A stretch of 64,000 nucleotides of DNA from Plesiocystis pacifica SIR-1 (GCF_000170895.1 NZ_ABCS01000009.1:96198-160197); one strand, 5' to 3'; shown: positions 8,241 to 16,872, numbered from the stretch's first letter. A program made the numbers and translations. The notes: generated by a model not told the origin, from the letters alone.

Positions 8241-9107
8241 ATGGACGGGTTGGTGAAGCTCGCGGCCGAGGGACAGACCTACCTCATCTTGCTGCCCGCC
8301 TATACGGTCCTGCTCCTCGGTGAGCGGATCGCCCACGAGCTCACCAGCGACCGCCAGTGGGACGATCGCGACGGCGCCGCCAACCTCGCGATCACGGTCG
8401 CCTACCTCGGCCTCGACGTGCTGATCGGCTGGTTGCTGCCGCTCGCGCTGATGACCCTGCTCTACGAGCACGCTCGGGTGGTGACCTTGGGGGGCTGGCT
8501 GGGGTGGCTGATCGCCTTCTTGCTCCACGACCTGATCTGGTACGTCGACCACCGCCTCGCTCACCGGGTCGGGCTGCTGTGGGCGATGCATCACGTCCAC
8601 CATTCGTCGCGGGAGTTCAACATGACGGTGGCCTCGCGCGGCTTCTTGCTCGACAACTCGATCTCGCGGCCGCTGTTTTACCTGCTGCCGGTCCTCGGCG
8701 TCGCGCCGCTGCAGTTCATCGTCATTCGGGTGCTCGTCAGCGTGTTCGGCATCGTCCAGCACACCCGCTTGATCCCGCGCCTGGGTTGGCTCGATCGCGT
8801 CCTCGCCACGCCCTCGAGCCACCGCGTCCACCACGGCGTCGACGCGCAGTACATCGACAAGAACTACGGCGAGGTGCTGATGGTCTGGGACCACCTGTTC
8901 GGGACCTACCAGGCAGAGGAGCACGAGCCTCGCTACGGGACGACGACGCCGCTCGACAGCTACAACCCCGCCCGGATCGAGGTCGCAGGCTTCGCGTGGC
9001 TGCTCGCGCGGACCCGCTCCGCGCCGACCTGGGCCGACAAGCTCCGCTACCTCGTCATGCCGCCCGAGTGGAGCCACGAGGAGGAGCTGGGTCCGCAGCG
9101 GCCCTAG
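8241..9107 (+). CDS. Sterol desaturase / fatty acid hydroxylase-family membrane enzyme
   Basis: The 288-residue protein shows the eight-histidine di-iron pattern of the family: DHRLAH (HxxxH, ~110), AMHHVHHSS (~121) and SSHRVHHGVD (~200). These are set among hydrophobic segments (YLILLPAYTVLLLGE, LDVLIGWLLPLALMTLL, LGWLIAFLLHDLIWY). Members use O2 to hydroxylate or desaturate sterols, carotenoids or lipids; the substrate here cannot be named. The ATG at 8241 begins the conserved region. The gene follows the histidine kinase after 92 bp, a gap that does not argue strongly for co-transcription. Confidence 0.9.
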   Translation: MDGLVKLAAEGQTYLILLPAYTVLLLGERIAHELTSDRQWDDRDGAANLAITVAYLGLDVLIGWLLPLALMTLLYEHARVVTLGGWLGWLIAFLLHDLIWYVDHRLAHRVGLLWAMHHVHHSSREFNMTVASRGFLLDNSISRPLFYLLPVLGVAPLQFIVIRVLVSVFGIVQHTRLIPRLGWLDRVLATPSSHRVHHGVDAQYIDKNYGEVLMVWDHLFGTYQAEEHEPRYGTTTPLDSYNPARIEVAGFAWLLARTRSAPTWADKLRYLVMPPEWSHEEELGPQRP

Positions 9108-9183
9108 CGAGCCAGCGAGCCCCGCGGGTGGCGAGGTCCTCGAGCTCACGCTGGTGTGATACTGAGGACCGTCGCCCCCACCG

Positions 9184-9990
9184 ATGACGATCGAACTCGA
9201 GCACCGCGTCCACCCCTCCACGCGCGGCCCCGTGCACTACTGGAGCGCGGGCACGGGGGAGGCGGTGGTCCTGCTCCACGGCGCGACCGTCGATCACCGG
9301 CTCTGGCAGCACCAGCTCGAGCCCTTCGCCGCGGACTTTCGCGTGCTCGCCGTGGACCTGCCCGCGCACGGTCGCTCGCGGCCCTACGCGCCCTTTTCGT
9401 TGGCGCGCTGCGCCGGGGAGGTCGCGGCGATCCTCGATCGAGAGGGCGTCGCGCGGGCGCACCTCGTGGGCCAGTCGATGGGGGGCTACATCGCCCAGGT
9501 GCTCGCGCTGGAGTACCCGGACCGAGTCGCGTCCTTCGTCGGGGTCGACACCTCGCCCTTCGACGCCAGCTACTACTCGACCGTGGATCGCCTGCTGCTC
9601 GCGGTGACCCCCGCGCTCCTCGCCCTCTACCCCCAGGGCATGCTCGTCGAGGGCATCGCGGCAAACTCCGCGGCCAGCGAGGCCGGGCGCGCGTACATGC
9701 GGGAGGTGCTCGCCGGGATGGGCAAGGCGGAGATTCGACGGATCATGGCGGAGGTCTACCGCGGCCTGCTCGCCTACGCCGATCGACGCTTTCAGCTCGC
9801 GTGCCCGGCCTTCCTGGTCGTCGGCGAGCTCGACGTCACCGGCAAGGTGCTCGCCTACTCCCAGCGCTGGGCCGCCGCAGAGGACCTCGAGCTGTACGTG
9901 GTCCCGGGCGGAGGTCACAACAGCAACTTCGACGCGCCGGAGCCGTTCAACCAGGCCGTGCTGGCCTTCTTGCGCGGCTTGCCGCGTTGA
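9184..9990 (+). CDS. Alpha/beta-fold hydrolase
   Basis: The 268-residue protein has the canonical alpha/beta hydrolase features: oxyanion-loop motif VVLLHGATVDH (residues ~27-37), nucleophile elbow VGQSMGGYIA (Ser ~98), a late acid strand FLVVGELDVT, and the catalytic His in VPGGGHNSN (~241). It is cytoplasmic, with no signal peptide. Family members range from esterases to haloperoxidase-like and C-C bond hydrolases, and nothing here fixes the substrate. It is followed 12 bp later by the second 105-bp repeat copy. Confidence 0.9.
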   Translation: MTIELEHRVHPSTRGPVHYWSAGTGEAVVLLHGATVDHRLWQHQLEPFAADFRVLAVDLPAHGRSRPYAPFSLARCAGEVAAILDREGVARAHLVGQSMGGYIAQVLALEYPDRVASFVGVDTSPFDASYYSTVDRLLLAVTPALLALYPQGMLVEGIAANSAASEAGRAYMREVLAGMGKAEIRRIMAEVYRGLLAYADRRFQLACPAFLVVGELDVTGKVLAYSQRWAAAEDLELYVVPGGGHNSNFDAPEPFNQAVLAFLRGLPR

Positions 9991-10002
9991 CGGCGAAGCC
10001 CT

Positions 10003-10107
10003 CTAGCAGTCGCCCACCCCGGCGGCGCCGGGACCCATGATCCACGAAAGCATCGTCCACGGACTCAGCTGGCGCTGAACCCGTGGGCGGCTGCCTTTCT
10101 CGGTAGG
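10003..10107. repeat. 105-bp intergenic repeat, copy 2
   Basis: This is the second copy of the element at 4774-4878, in the same orientation. Relative to copy 1 the three differences are C to G in the apical loop of the GC-rich hairpin, T to C in the loop of the ACGA/TCGT hairpin, and T to C in the last hairpin, which turns a G-U pair into G-C (TCAGC with GCTGA). The closing stem (10011-10017 with 10083-10089) is identical. The copy lies just after the alpha/beta hydrolase gene and just before the structured stretch at 10109-10257, in a gap between convergent genes. Confidence 0.85.
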
Positions 10108-10108
10108 A

Positions 10109-10257
10109 CATCGGAGAAGTCCTCACGACACCTCGCTTGGTCTTTTCGCCGAGCTCTTTGTCGCCAAAACTTGCGGTGGATCCACCACAGCGGCGTTTTG
10201 GCTCCGCGATCTCGACGAAAATCCACGGCGCGAGGAGCCGCGATGCCTTCTCCGATG
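10109..10257. repeat. Non-coding stretch bounded by an 11-bp inverted repeat with nested hairpins
   Basis: CATCGGAGAAG (10109-10119) and CTTCTCCGATG (10247-10257) are perfect inverted copies 149 bp end to end. Inside are an 8-bp stem GCCAAAAC/GTTTTGGC (10163-10170 with 10195-10202) that encloses the 12-bp palindrome GGTGGATCCACC (10175-10186), and a 6-bp stem GGCTCC/GGAGCC (10200-10205 with 10234-10239). The last two stems share bases 10200-10202, so they exclude each other. No gene is evident. The stretch abuts repeat copy 2 but is not present beside copy 1. It may be an RNA, a terminator complex, or a miniature mobile element. Confidence 0.55.
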
Positions 10258-10262
10258 CCCTG

Positions 10263-11075
10263 CTAGCCCCGCGGGTGAGCCACGAGGGCGTACTCGACGT
10301 GCACGCTCAGGCGCAGCGTCACGGCTCCGGGCGCCAAGGCCCCGTCGGGCGCGTCCGCGCCGCGGGCCTCGTTGACGACCATGTTGGCCATGCCCCAGCC
10401 ACCCCAGCCGCCCTGCTGGCCCTCCTCGATGGCGACGACCTCCCCGAGGCTGGCGTCGAGCACCCGCGCGCTCTGCTGGGCCTTGTCGCGGGCCGCTCGC
10501 AGGGCCAGCTCGCGCAGCTCGACCTTCTTTTGGGTCATCTGCGAGCTGCGGTACTGCGTGCTCAAGGAGCTGATCGAATAGCCCGCGGCGATCTCGGCCA
10601 GCTCGCCGACGCGCTCGAGCTCCCCCGAGGTTGCGACCACGCTCGCCGAGGCCGAGTAGGCGCGGACCTTTCGGTGCGGGTAGTCGCTCCACACCGGGTT
10701 GACCGAGAGGTGCCCGACCCGGATCGCGTCCGGGTCGAGGCCGGCCTCGCGCAGGGCCGCGGCCAGAGCCTCTCGCTGCTCTCGAACCGCAGCCACGGCG
10801 TCCGTGGACGCGCTCGCCTCGGCGCTCAGGGTCACGTGGAGGTCGACGAGGTCCGGGGACACGTCGATGGAGGCGATCCCGTCGACCCGCACCCGGGGCC
10901 CGGCGAGGGCGAGGCCTTCCTCGCCGGCCTGGATCACCACCGTCGTCGGCGGGCCGGCAGACAACTCCTGGCACTCGGAAGGACCGTCCGTGCAGCTCGG
11001 GGCACACAGGAGCAGCGCGCCCAAGACGAAGAGCTGGGCGCGCTGGGACGTTGACGTGGAGGAGGCGGGGCTCAC
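10263..11075 (-). CDS. SIMPL (DUF541) domain lipoprotein
   Basis: The 270-residue protein has a lipoprotein signal peptide (LFVLGALLLCAPSC, lipobox Cys ~28) and then the SIMPL/DUF541 fold. It begins with GIASIDVSPDLVDLHVTLSA, has the middle region LREAGLDPDAIRVGHLSVNP and VRAYSASASVVATSGEL, and ends with VTLRLSVHVEYAL. Periplasmic or outer-membrane SIMPL proteins such as YggE are linked to oxidative-stress tolerance, but the molecular role is unknown. The Gly/Trp-rich insert GQQGGWGGWGMANM is unusual. The gene is convergent with the hydrolase and appears to be monocistronic. Confidence 0.88.
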   Translation of the reverse strand: MSPASSTSTSQRAQLFVLGALLLCAPSCTDGPSECQELSAGPPTTVVIQAGEEGLALAGPRVRVDGIASIDVSPDLVDLHVTLSAEASASTDAVAAVREQREALAAALREAGLDPDAIRVGHLSVNPVWSDYPHRKVRAYSASASVVATSGELERVGELAEIAAGYSISSLSTQYRSSQMTQKKVELRELALRAARDKAQQSARVLDASLGEVVAIEEGQQGGWGGWGMANMVVNEARGADAPDGALAPGAVTLRLSVHVEYALVAHPRG

Positions 11076-11164
11076 CCTCGGAGCCTAGGCAGGCATCGGC
11101 TCTGGGCCGGTAAGACCCCGGTAAAAGCGCAGGGTCCGCTCGTAGAGCCCCCGCGCGTGCCGGG

Positions 11165-11299
11165 CTACTTGGGCCGCGCGCAGAAGCCCGACTCGAGGAT
11201 CGGCCCCGGCGTCAGGCCCAGATCGAGCTCTCCGTCGTCCCAGCAATCGTAGCCATCGGGGCAGTCCAGGCTCGACGATCGCCTCAAAGCGGCCCCGGG
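11165..11299 (-). pseudogene. Cys-rich C-terminal gene remnant
   Basis: The 430-bp gap 11076-11506 contains no complete gene. On the minus strand an open stretch between a stop near 11300 and a TAG at 11165-11167 reads ...LDCPDGYDCWDDGELDLG... and ends SGFCARPK. It resembles the Cys-rich C-terminal end of secreted lipoproteins common in this group (compare the lipoprotein at 21642). It has no start codon and no upstream signal peptide in frame. I read it as a decayed remnant; chance cannot be excluded. A 97-residue frame over the same bases (11085-11378) has no protein-like features. Confidence 0.35.
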
Positions 11300-11506
11300 T
11301 CACTCCTCCTCGGACTTCGGCCTCAGTCTCGCGGGACGGACGCATCCCGATCCATTGTCCGTCGCTGGCGGGGTTCATTTGGAAAAGTTGGCGGTGCTCC
11401 CGAGCGCCCGCGGCCCTCGTCGAGAGGTGCCACGGGCGCGCCGATTCGATCCTCCGGGAGCCTCGCTTGCATCCGCTGCCACCCGCTCCGGGTTTGGTCT
11501 GGGCTG

Positions 11507-12034
11507 CTAGATCTCGCGAGCCCGCGCCCGCAGCAGCGCCACGTTGCGGGCCGGGATCGCCGAGACGTCCGGGTGCTCGTCGACGGCCCGGCTCACGCTC
11601 GCCTCGCGCAGGATGTGGAGCATCGGGTGGGGCGAGCGGTTGGTCGCGTTGGCGGGGTCGTCGGGCTCGGCGTCGCCAAAGCAGTAGTCCGGGTGGAAGC
11701 TGGCGATCTGCACCTCACCGACGAGCTCGCGGGCCTCGAGCAGGCCGTCGACGTCGGCGAGGAAGTCGTTGTAGTCGGCGAAGTCCGTGAGGCACTCGGG
11801 GTGGACGAGCACGCTGGTCTCGATCACCTCGGCGGGCGCGCGCAGGACCCGAGCGATGGCCTCGTCGAGGAGGACGAGGAGCTCGCGGGGGTCGTCGCAG
11901 TCGGTGACCTCGATGCGCAGGGCGCCGGCGTCGAGGGGGGCCTTGGCGAAGGGGCACAGGCCCAGGCCGACGACGAAGTCCTCGATCCACCCGAGGGTCT
12001 CGGCGCGCACGCGCTGGCTGTAGGCGTCGGTCAT
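11507..12034 (-). CDS. DUF1415 family protein
   Basis: The 175-residue cytoplasmic protein matches what I know of DUF1415: an N-terminal TLGWIEDFVVGLGLCPFAK, then ETSVLVHPECLTDFADYNDFL, QIASFHPDYCFGD, and near the end NRSPHPMLHILREASVSRA. The function of the family is unknown. The gene is the last of a minus-strand run of nine genes and starts 10 bp after the metallopeptidase stop, so it is probably co-transcribed with the acyl-CoA degradation genes upstream. Confidence 0.9.
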   Translation of the reverse strand: MTDAYSQRVRAETLGWIEDFVVGLGLCPFAKAPLDAGALRIEVTDCDDPRELLVLLDEAIARVLRAPAEVIETSVLVHPECLTDFADYNDFLADVDGLLEARELVGEVQIASFHPDYCFGDAEPDDPANATNRSPHPMLHILREASVSRAVDEHPDVSAIPARNVALLRARAREI

Positions 12035-12044
12035 GCGCTCGACC

Positions 12045-12992
12045 TCAGGCTTGGGCCAGGGCGTAGTCCAGGCCGCCGCGGACGGCCGCGACCTGGGCGG
12101 CGTTGCAGTTCTCGGGGGTCGTCTTGGGGCTGTCGGGGTAGACCTCGGTGGTCGTCGTGAACCGGGCCCCGGTCACGCCCGCGCACAGGCCCAGGCCGTC
12201 GAGGGGGTAGTTGATGACGCCGCGCTGGACCACGGGGCAGCCGATGATCTCGCCTTTGTCGTCCGCCGGGGCGATGTGCGTGACCTGCTCGACGGCGGCG
12301 ATGATCGCCCCCTGGAAGCCCGCTTGGGGGTTCTCGGTGTCGCCCACGGTGTAGAAGCCGTCGGGGATCAGGCCGGGCTCGAAGGCCTTGCCGTCGCGGG
12401 CGGCGAGGGCCGGGCGGAACTCGTCCTCGTCGCTGTCGGTGGTCTCGTGCAGGTCCATGTGCACGAGGAACACGGCGCCGTGCTCGGCCTCGAGATCGGC
12501 GACCAGGCGCATGAGCGAGGCGGACTCTTCGGCGGGCGAGTCGGCGACGAAGGAGCGGTTGGGGTCGTGGGTCTCGGGGTTCCAGCGGTTGATGACCTCG
12601 TAGCCCCAGGGGCTGACGCAGGGCGCGATCACGAGGTTGAGGCGGTCGAGGTAGGCCGAGGCGTGCTCGCGCAGGAACTCGAGCGCGCCCTGGACCCCGC
12701 TGGTCTCGTAGCCGTGCACGCCCCCGGTGATCAGCGCCCAGGGCAGCCCGGCCTTGGGCTCGGCCGGGCGCGCGACGAAGAGCGGGTAGCGGGCGGCGTC
12801 GATGCTCAGCGCGCCGTACTGCTCGACGAGGAAGCCCGGGGCGAGCGCGGGCCCGCCGACGCCCTCGAGCTTGGCGAGCACTTCGTCTTTGTAGCTGCGC
12901 TCGATGTTGCGCTGGCCGAGCCAGGTGGCCTTGTCGGCCTCGGTCCAGGGCTGGCCGGGGGTGCCGATGGGGTAGAAGCGCTCGTCGCTCAT
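12045..12992 (-). CDS. M14-family (succinylglutamate desuccinylase-like) metallopeptidase
   Basis: The 315-residue protein has the zinc site of M14/AstE-AspA enzymes: GGVHGYETSG gives HxxE (~93-96), and FLVHMDLHETTD (~173-184) supplies the later His. A Glu near the C-terminus (TTTTEVYPDS) could be the catalytic base. A conserved Arg-containing segment PNRSF lies between them. Related enzymes cleave N-acyl amino acids or C-terminal residues. No signal peptide is seen, so it is likely cytoplasmic. It sits 19 bp after the BKACE gene and 10 bp before DUF1415, which suggests it processes an intermediate or conjugate of the same pathway; this is inference. Confidence 0.85.
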   Translation of the reverse strand: MSDERFYPIGTPGQPWTEADKATWLGQRNIERSYKDEVLAKLEGVGGPALAPGFLVEQYGALSIDAARYPLFVARPAEPKAGLPWALITGGVHGYETSGVQGALEFLREHASAYLDRLNLVIAPCVSPWGYEVINRWNPETHDPNRSFVADSPAEESASLMRLVADLEAEHGAVFLVHMDLHETTDSDEDEFRPALAARDGKAFEPGLIPDGFYTVGDTENPQAGFQGAIIAAVEQVTHIAPADDKGEIIGCPVVQRGVINYPLDGLGLCAGVTGARFTTTTEVYPDSPKTTPENCNAAQVAAVRGGLDYALAQA

Positions 12993-13011
12993 GCCCCCGG
13001 TTTTGCCATAC

Positions 13012-13893
13012 TCAAGCAGCGGGGCGAAGGCCGAGGATCTCGCGGGCCTCGTCGGGGGTGGCGACTGCGCGGCCGGCTTCGCGGGCGCAGGTGGCCAGGG
13101 CCTCGATCAGCGGCCCGTTGCCCGTGGTCTTGTCGCCGCTGGGCAGGTAGAAGGTGTCCTCGACGCCGGTGCGCAGCTGCCCGCCGAGCTCGGCGGCCTT
13201 GCGGTGCAGGTCCCAGACCTCCTGGCGGCCGATGGCGGTGACCTGCCAGGTGCTGCCCTCGACGCGGTAGCCCTCGATGAGCTCGAGCAGGCGCGGGTCC
13301 GAGGGCATGCCCGAGGCCACGCCCATGACGAAGTTGTAGTCGGGGTGCTGGGCGAGGCCCTCGGTCAGCCCGGCTTTGACGAACAGCCCGATCGAGCGGA
13401 CGATGCCCACGTCGAAGCACTCGAACTCGGGGACCGCCTGGGTCTCCTTCATGACCGCGAGGAATTTTTCGATCTTGGCCACGGGGTTGTCGAAGAGCAT
13501 GGGCGGCCAGGCCCACTTCCCGTTGCTGCGGACCTTGAGGTAGTTGAGGCTGCCGGCGTTGCAGGCCGCGATCTCGGGCTTGACCCGACGCATGGCGCCC
13601 TCGGGGCCGGAGATGTCCTCGCCCACGACGCCGGTGCTCATGTTGATGATCACCCCGGGGCAGGCGGCGCGGATCGAGTCGATGATCTCGCCGCAGATCT
13701 CGGGCTCCCAGGTGGGCAGAAAGCCCATGTTGGGCCGCTGGTCCCGGAAGTGCACGTGCATGATCGAGGCGCCCGCGTTGAAGGCGTCCTTGGCCGCCTG
13801 CGTCATCTCCTCGACGGTGACGGGAACGGGGTGCTGCTTGGGGTTGGTGAGCACCCCGGTCAGGGCGCAGGTCAGGGCGGCTTTGTCGGTCAT
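13012..13893 (-). CDS. BKACE (DUF849) beta-keto acid cleavage enzyme
   Basis: The 293-residue protein belongs to the family of 3-keto-5-aminohexanoate cleavage enzyme (Kce): TCALTGVLTNPKQHPVPVT at the start, GASIMHVHFRD with the zinc-binding HxH (~46-48), INMSTG, FDVGIV, and LRTGVEDTFYL near the end. BKACEs condense a beta-keto acid with acetyl-CoA and release acetoacetate plus a new acyl-CoA, using a Zn2+ ion. The gene follows the biotin carboxylase gene after 46 bp. No HMG-CoA lyase gene is present in the cluster, and BKACE occupies that place; whether it replaces the lyase or handles another keto acid is not known. Confidence 0.92.
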   Translation of the reverse strand: MTDKAALTCALTGVLTNPKQHPVPVTVEEMTQAAKDAFNAGASIMHVHFRDQRPNMGFLPTWEPEICGEIIDSIRAACPGVIINMSTGVVGEDISGPEGAMRRVKPEIAACNAGSLNYLKVRSNGKWAWPPMLFDNPVAKIEKFLAVMKETQAVPEFECFDVGIVRSIGLFVKAGLTEGLAQHPDYNFVMGVASGMPSDPRLLELIEGYRVEGSTWQVTAIGRQEVWDLHRKAAELGGQLRTGVEDTFYLPSGDKTTGNGPLIEALATCAREAGRAVATPDEAREILGLRPAA

Positions 13894-13939
13894 GGTCGCG
13901 GTCGTCCTTCGGGGAGTCGCTTGGGAGGTGGGGGAGGTT

Positions 13940-15979
13940 TCAGCTCTCGGGGGCTGTCTCGGGGGCCGTCTCGGGCTCGGGCTCGAGCACGACGAGCACC
14001 TGGCCGTTGTCGACCTGGTCGCCCACGGCCGCGCGCAGCTCGGTGATGGTGCCGGCGACGGGGGTGGTCAGGGTCGACTCGATCTTCATGGCTTCCATGG
14101 TCAGCAAGCGGGCGCCGGCCTCGACGCGCTCGCCCGCGGCGACGGCCAGGGCGAGCACGCGGCCCATGGTCGGGGCGCGGATGATGCCGTCGCGGCCGTC
14201 GGAGCCCGCGTCGCCCGCGTTGTCGTGGGGGCGGTGCTCGGAGAAGCGCAGCGCGGCGCCGTCGCGCTCGAGGATGAGCGCCTCGCCCTGGTCGAGGGTG
14301 ATGACGTCGCGCTGGAGGCCGTCGAGGTCGACGCGGGCGCGGGCGCGGCTGGGGTCGCGCCGGAGCACGCGGACGCGGCTCGGCTCGCCGTTGTCGACGC
14401 GGACCGACCAGCCGTCGGCCTCGGGGGTCAGCTCGACGCGCGCGGGGTCTTCGGTGTTGGCCTCGCGCAGCTCGAGGACGCTGGCCCGGGAGTGGGCGCT
14501 GCGCCAGCCTGGCTCGAGGCCGGCGCGGGTCAGGCTGAGGTCGCGGCGACCCTCGGCCCACAGCGCCGCGGCCACGGCGAAGTCTGCCGCGCTCGCCCCC
14601 GGTCGCGCGCCCAGCTCGGCCTCGACGCCCTCGCTGCTCTCGACGAACTGCGTGCTGACCTCGCCAGCGACGAAGCGCGGGTGGGCGAGCAGGTCGGCGA
14701 GGAAGGCCTTGTTGGTCACCGGGCCCAGGAGCACGGTGTGTTCGAGGGCGCGGATCAGCCGGCGCCGGGCTTGCTCGCGGCTGCGGCCCCGGGCGATGAC
14801 CTTGGCGACCATGGGGTCGTAGTCCGAGCCCACGGCCATGCCCTGGTCCACGCCCTCGACGAAGCCGTGGTCGACGCGCACGCCCTCGAGCTGCGCGGGC
14901 AGCCACGCGTGCACGGGGCCGGTCTGGGGTAGGAAGCCCGCCCGCGGGTCCTCGGCGTAGAGCCGCGCCTCGATGGCGTGACCGTCGAGGGCGACCTGTT
15001 CCTGGGTCAGCGGCAGGGTCTGGCCCGCGGCGACGTCGAGCTGCCAGGCGACCAGGTCCTGGCCGGTGACCTCCTCGGTCACGGGGTGCTCGACCTGCAA
15101 GCGGGTGTTCATCTCGAGGAAGTAAAACGCCCCGTCGGCCCCGAGCAGGAACTCGACGGTGCCCGCCCCGACGTAGCCGATGGCCTTGGCCGCGGCCACG
15201 GCCGCCTCGCCCATGCGCGCGCGCAGGTCCGCGTCGACGGCGGGGCAGGGGGACTCCTCGATGATCTTTTGGTGCCGGCGCTGGGCCGAGCAGTCGCGCT
15301 CGCCGAGGTGGATGGCGTTGCCGTGGGTGTCGGCGAACACCTGGATCTCGACGTGGCGCGCCCCCTCGACCAGCTTCTCGAGGATCAGCTCGCCGCTGCC
15401 GAAGGCGTTTTGAGCCTCGGTGGTCGCGCCCGCGACGGCGTCGGCGAGCTGCTCGGGCCCGTCGACGCGGCGCATGCCTCGACCGCCGCCGCCCGCAGAC
15501 GCCTTGAGCAGGACGGGGTAGCCGATGCGCGCGGCCTCTTTGGTCAGCACCTCGACGGACTGGTCGCCCTGGTAGCCGGGGACCGTGGGCACGCCCGCCT
15601 CGATCATCCGCGCCTTGGCCCGGGCCTTGTCGCCCATGGCCTCGATGGCGGCGGGCGGCGGGCCGACGAACACGACCTCGGCGTCGGCGCAGGCCTGGGC
15701 GAAGCCGGCGTTCTCGGACAAAAAGCCGTAGCCCGGGTGGATCGCGTCGGCGCCCGTGCGCGCGGCCGCGGCGAGGATGGCCTCGACGGACAGGTAGGAC
15801 TCGGCGGCGTTGGCCGGGCCGATGCGGATTGCCTCGTCGGCCTCGCGCACGGCCAGGCCGTCGGCGTCGGCGTCGGAGTAGACGGCGACGGTGGCGTAGC
15901 CGAGGGCGCGGGCGGTGCGGATGACCCGGGCGGCGATCTCACCGCGGTTGGCGATCAGGAGCTTTTCGAAGGCGGGCAT
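13940..15979 (-). CDS. Acyl-CoA carboxylase alpha subunit (biotin carboxylase + BCCP)
   Basis: The 679-residue protein matches the length and layout of methylcrotonyl-/geranyl-CoA carboxylase alpha subunits (LiuD/AtuF). It has an N-terminal biotin carboxylase domain beginning FEKLLIANRGEIAARVIRTA. This includes the ATP-grasp Gly-rich loop KASAGGGGRGMRRV (~160), QRRHQKIIEESPCPAV (~235) and EMNTRLQVEHPVTE (~288). A BT-type linker follows, then a C-terminal biotinyl domain with TMEAMKIESTL (biotin Lys ~632). It would carboxylate the biotin that the beta subunit at 18086-19726 uses. The short carboxylase beta and alpha subunits are separated by two genes, as in liu operons. Substrate (3-methylcrotonyl-, geranyl- or another acyl-CoA) is not fixed by sequence reading. 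Confidence 0.93.
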   Translation of the reverse strand: MPAFEKLLIANRGEIAARVIRTARALGYATVAVYSDADADGLAVREADEAIRIGPANAAESYLSVEAILAAAARTGADAIHPGYGFLSENAGFAQACADAEVVFVGPPPAAIEAMGDKARAKARMIEAGVPTVPGYQGDQSVEVLTKEAARIGYPVLLKASAGGGGRGMRRVDGPEQLADAVAGATTEAQNAFGSGELILEKLVEGARHVEIQVFADTHGNAIHLGERDCSAQRRHQKIIEESPCPAVDADLRARMGEAAVAAAKAIGYVGAGTVEFLLGADGAFYFLEMNTRLQVEHPVTEEVTGQDLVAWQLDVAAGQTLPLTQEQVALDGHAIEARLYAEDPRAGFLPQTGPVHAWLPAQLEGVRVDHGFVEGVDQGMAVGSDYDPMVAKVIARGRSREQARRRLIRALEHTVLLGPVTNKAFLADLLAHPRFVAGEVSTQFVESSEGVEAELGARPGASAADFAVAAALWAEGRRDLSLTRAGLEPGWRSAHSRASVLELREANTEDPARVELTPEADGWSVRVDNGEPSRVRVLRRDPSRARARVDLDGLQRDVITLDQGEALILERDGAALRFSEHRPHDNAGDAGSDGRDGIIRAPTMGRVLALAVAAGERVEAGARLLTMEAMKIESTLTTPVAGTITELRAAVGDQVDNGQVLVVLEPEPETAPETAPES

Positions 15980-16024
15980 GTCGGCTGGGTTTCGCGGCTG
16001 GTTCTCGGGGTCGTCGAGAGGGGG

Positions 16025-16867
16025 TCAGGCGTCGCTGCGCGCCCACTCGGGCTCGCGCTTTTCGACGAAGGCCATGGTCCCCTCGAGGCCCTCGGGGCTG
16101 CGGATCTGAATGGCGAAGTCCCGCGCGGCGCGGTCGAGGAGGACCTCGAGGTTCTCGGACAGGGCGGACAGCACCAGGTCCTTGGTCAGCGCCACGGCCC
16201 CGGGGGCGCAGCGGCGGATGTCGGCCAAGGTCGCGGCCAGCCCGGCCTCGAGGGCCTCGGCGTCGGCGTAGCTCTCGTGGGCGATGCCGAGGACCTTGGC
16301 CTGGTCGCCGTCGAGGCGGCCGCCGGTCACGGCCAGGCGCCGGGCCTGGGTCAGCCCGATGCGGCGCACGATGAAGGGCGCGATCTGGGCGGGCACGATG
16401 CCCAGGGAGGTCTCGGGCAGGCGCAGCTTGGCGTCGGCGCGGATCAGGGTCACGTCGGCGACGCAGGCCAGGCCGAAGCCGCCGCCCATGGCCGCGCCCT
16501 CGACCACGGCGATGACCGCCTGGGGAGCCGCCTCGATGATCGACAGCATGGTCCCGAACTTGCGGTTGCTCGTGGCCATGGCGTCGTCGGGGCCGCCGAG
16601 CTCGTCGGGCGCCGGCAGCATCCGGACCTTGGCCATGTCCTTGACGTCCCCGCCGGCGCAAAAGTGCCCGCCGGCGCCGCGCAGGACCACGGCGCGGATC
16701 TGCGCGCTGTCCTGGATCGCGTCGAACACCGCGACGAGCTCCTCGACCATGGCGAAGCTCATGGCGTTGCGGGCCTTGGGGCGGTTGAGGGTGACGGTCA
16801 GCACCCAGCCGTCGAGGCTCAGGGCGAGGTGCTCGGTGCTCGGGAGCTCGAAGTCGGCGTCGCGCAT
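16025..16867 (-). CDS. Enoyl-CoA hydratase/isomerase (methylglutaconyl-CoA hydratase-like)
   Basis: The 280-residue crotonase-family protein has the CoA/oxyanion-hole motifs LRGAGGHFCAGGDVKDM (~66-82) and EGAAMGGGFGLACVAD (~126-141), then the region LPETSLGIVPAQIAPF with the catalytic Glu (~152). In a cluster with a biotin-dependent acyl-CoA carboxylase and an acyl-CoA dehydrogenase, the expected reaction is hydration of the carboxylated enoyl-CoA (LiuC or AtuE). The ATG at 16867 lies 5 bp after the acyl-CoA dehydrogenase stop. A longer upstream frame exists but overlaps the dehydrogenase and is a shadow. Confidence 0.92.
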   Translation of the reverse strand: MRDADFELPSTEHLALSLDGWVLTVTLNRPKARNAMSFAMVEELVAVFDAIQDSAQIRAVVLRGAGGHFCAGGDVKDMAKVRMLPAPDELGGPDDAMATSNRKFGTMLSIIEAAPQAVIAVVEGAAMGGGFGLACVADVTLIRADAKLRLPETSLGIVPAQIAPFIVRRIGLTQARRLAVTGGRLDGDQAKVLGIAHESYADAEALEAGLAATLADIRRCAPGAVALTKDLVLSALSENLEVLLDRAARDFAIQIRSPEGLEGTMAFVEKREPEWARSDA

Positions 16868-16872
16868 GACCT

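Noticed and set aside
10011..10089. tRNA-like cloverleaf in the 105-bp repeat (7-bp closing stem and three arms)
   Set aside because: The spacing between stems, the absence of a seven-base anticodon loop on a five-pair stem, no T-loop sequence and no discriminator/CCA end rule out a tRNA. The fold is reported as an unknown element.
11085..11378. 97-residue minus-strand frame in the gap before DUF1415
   Set aside because: Arg-rich with no ribosome site or protein-like pattern. A different frame there gives the more plausible Cys-rich remnant.
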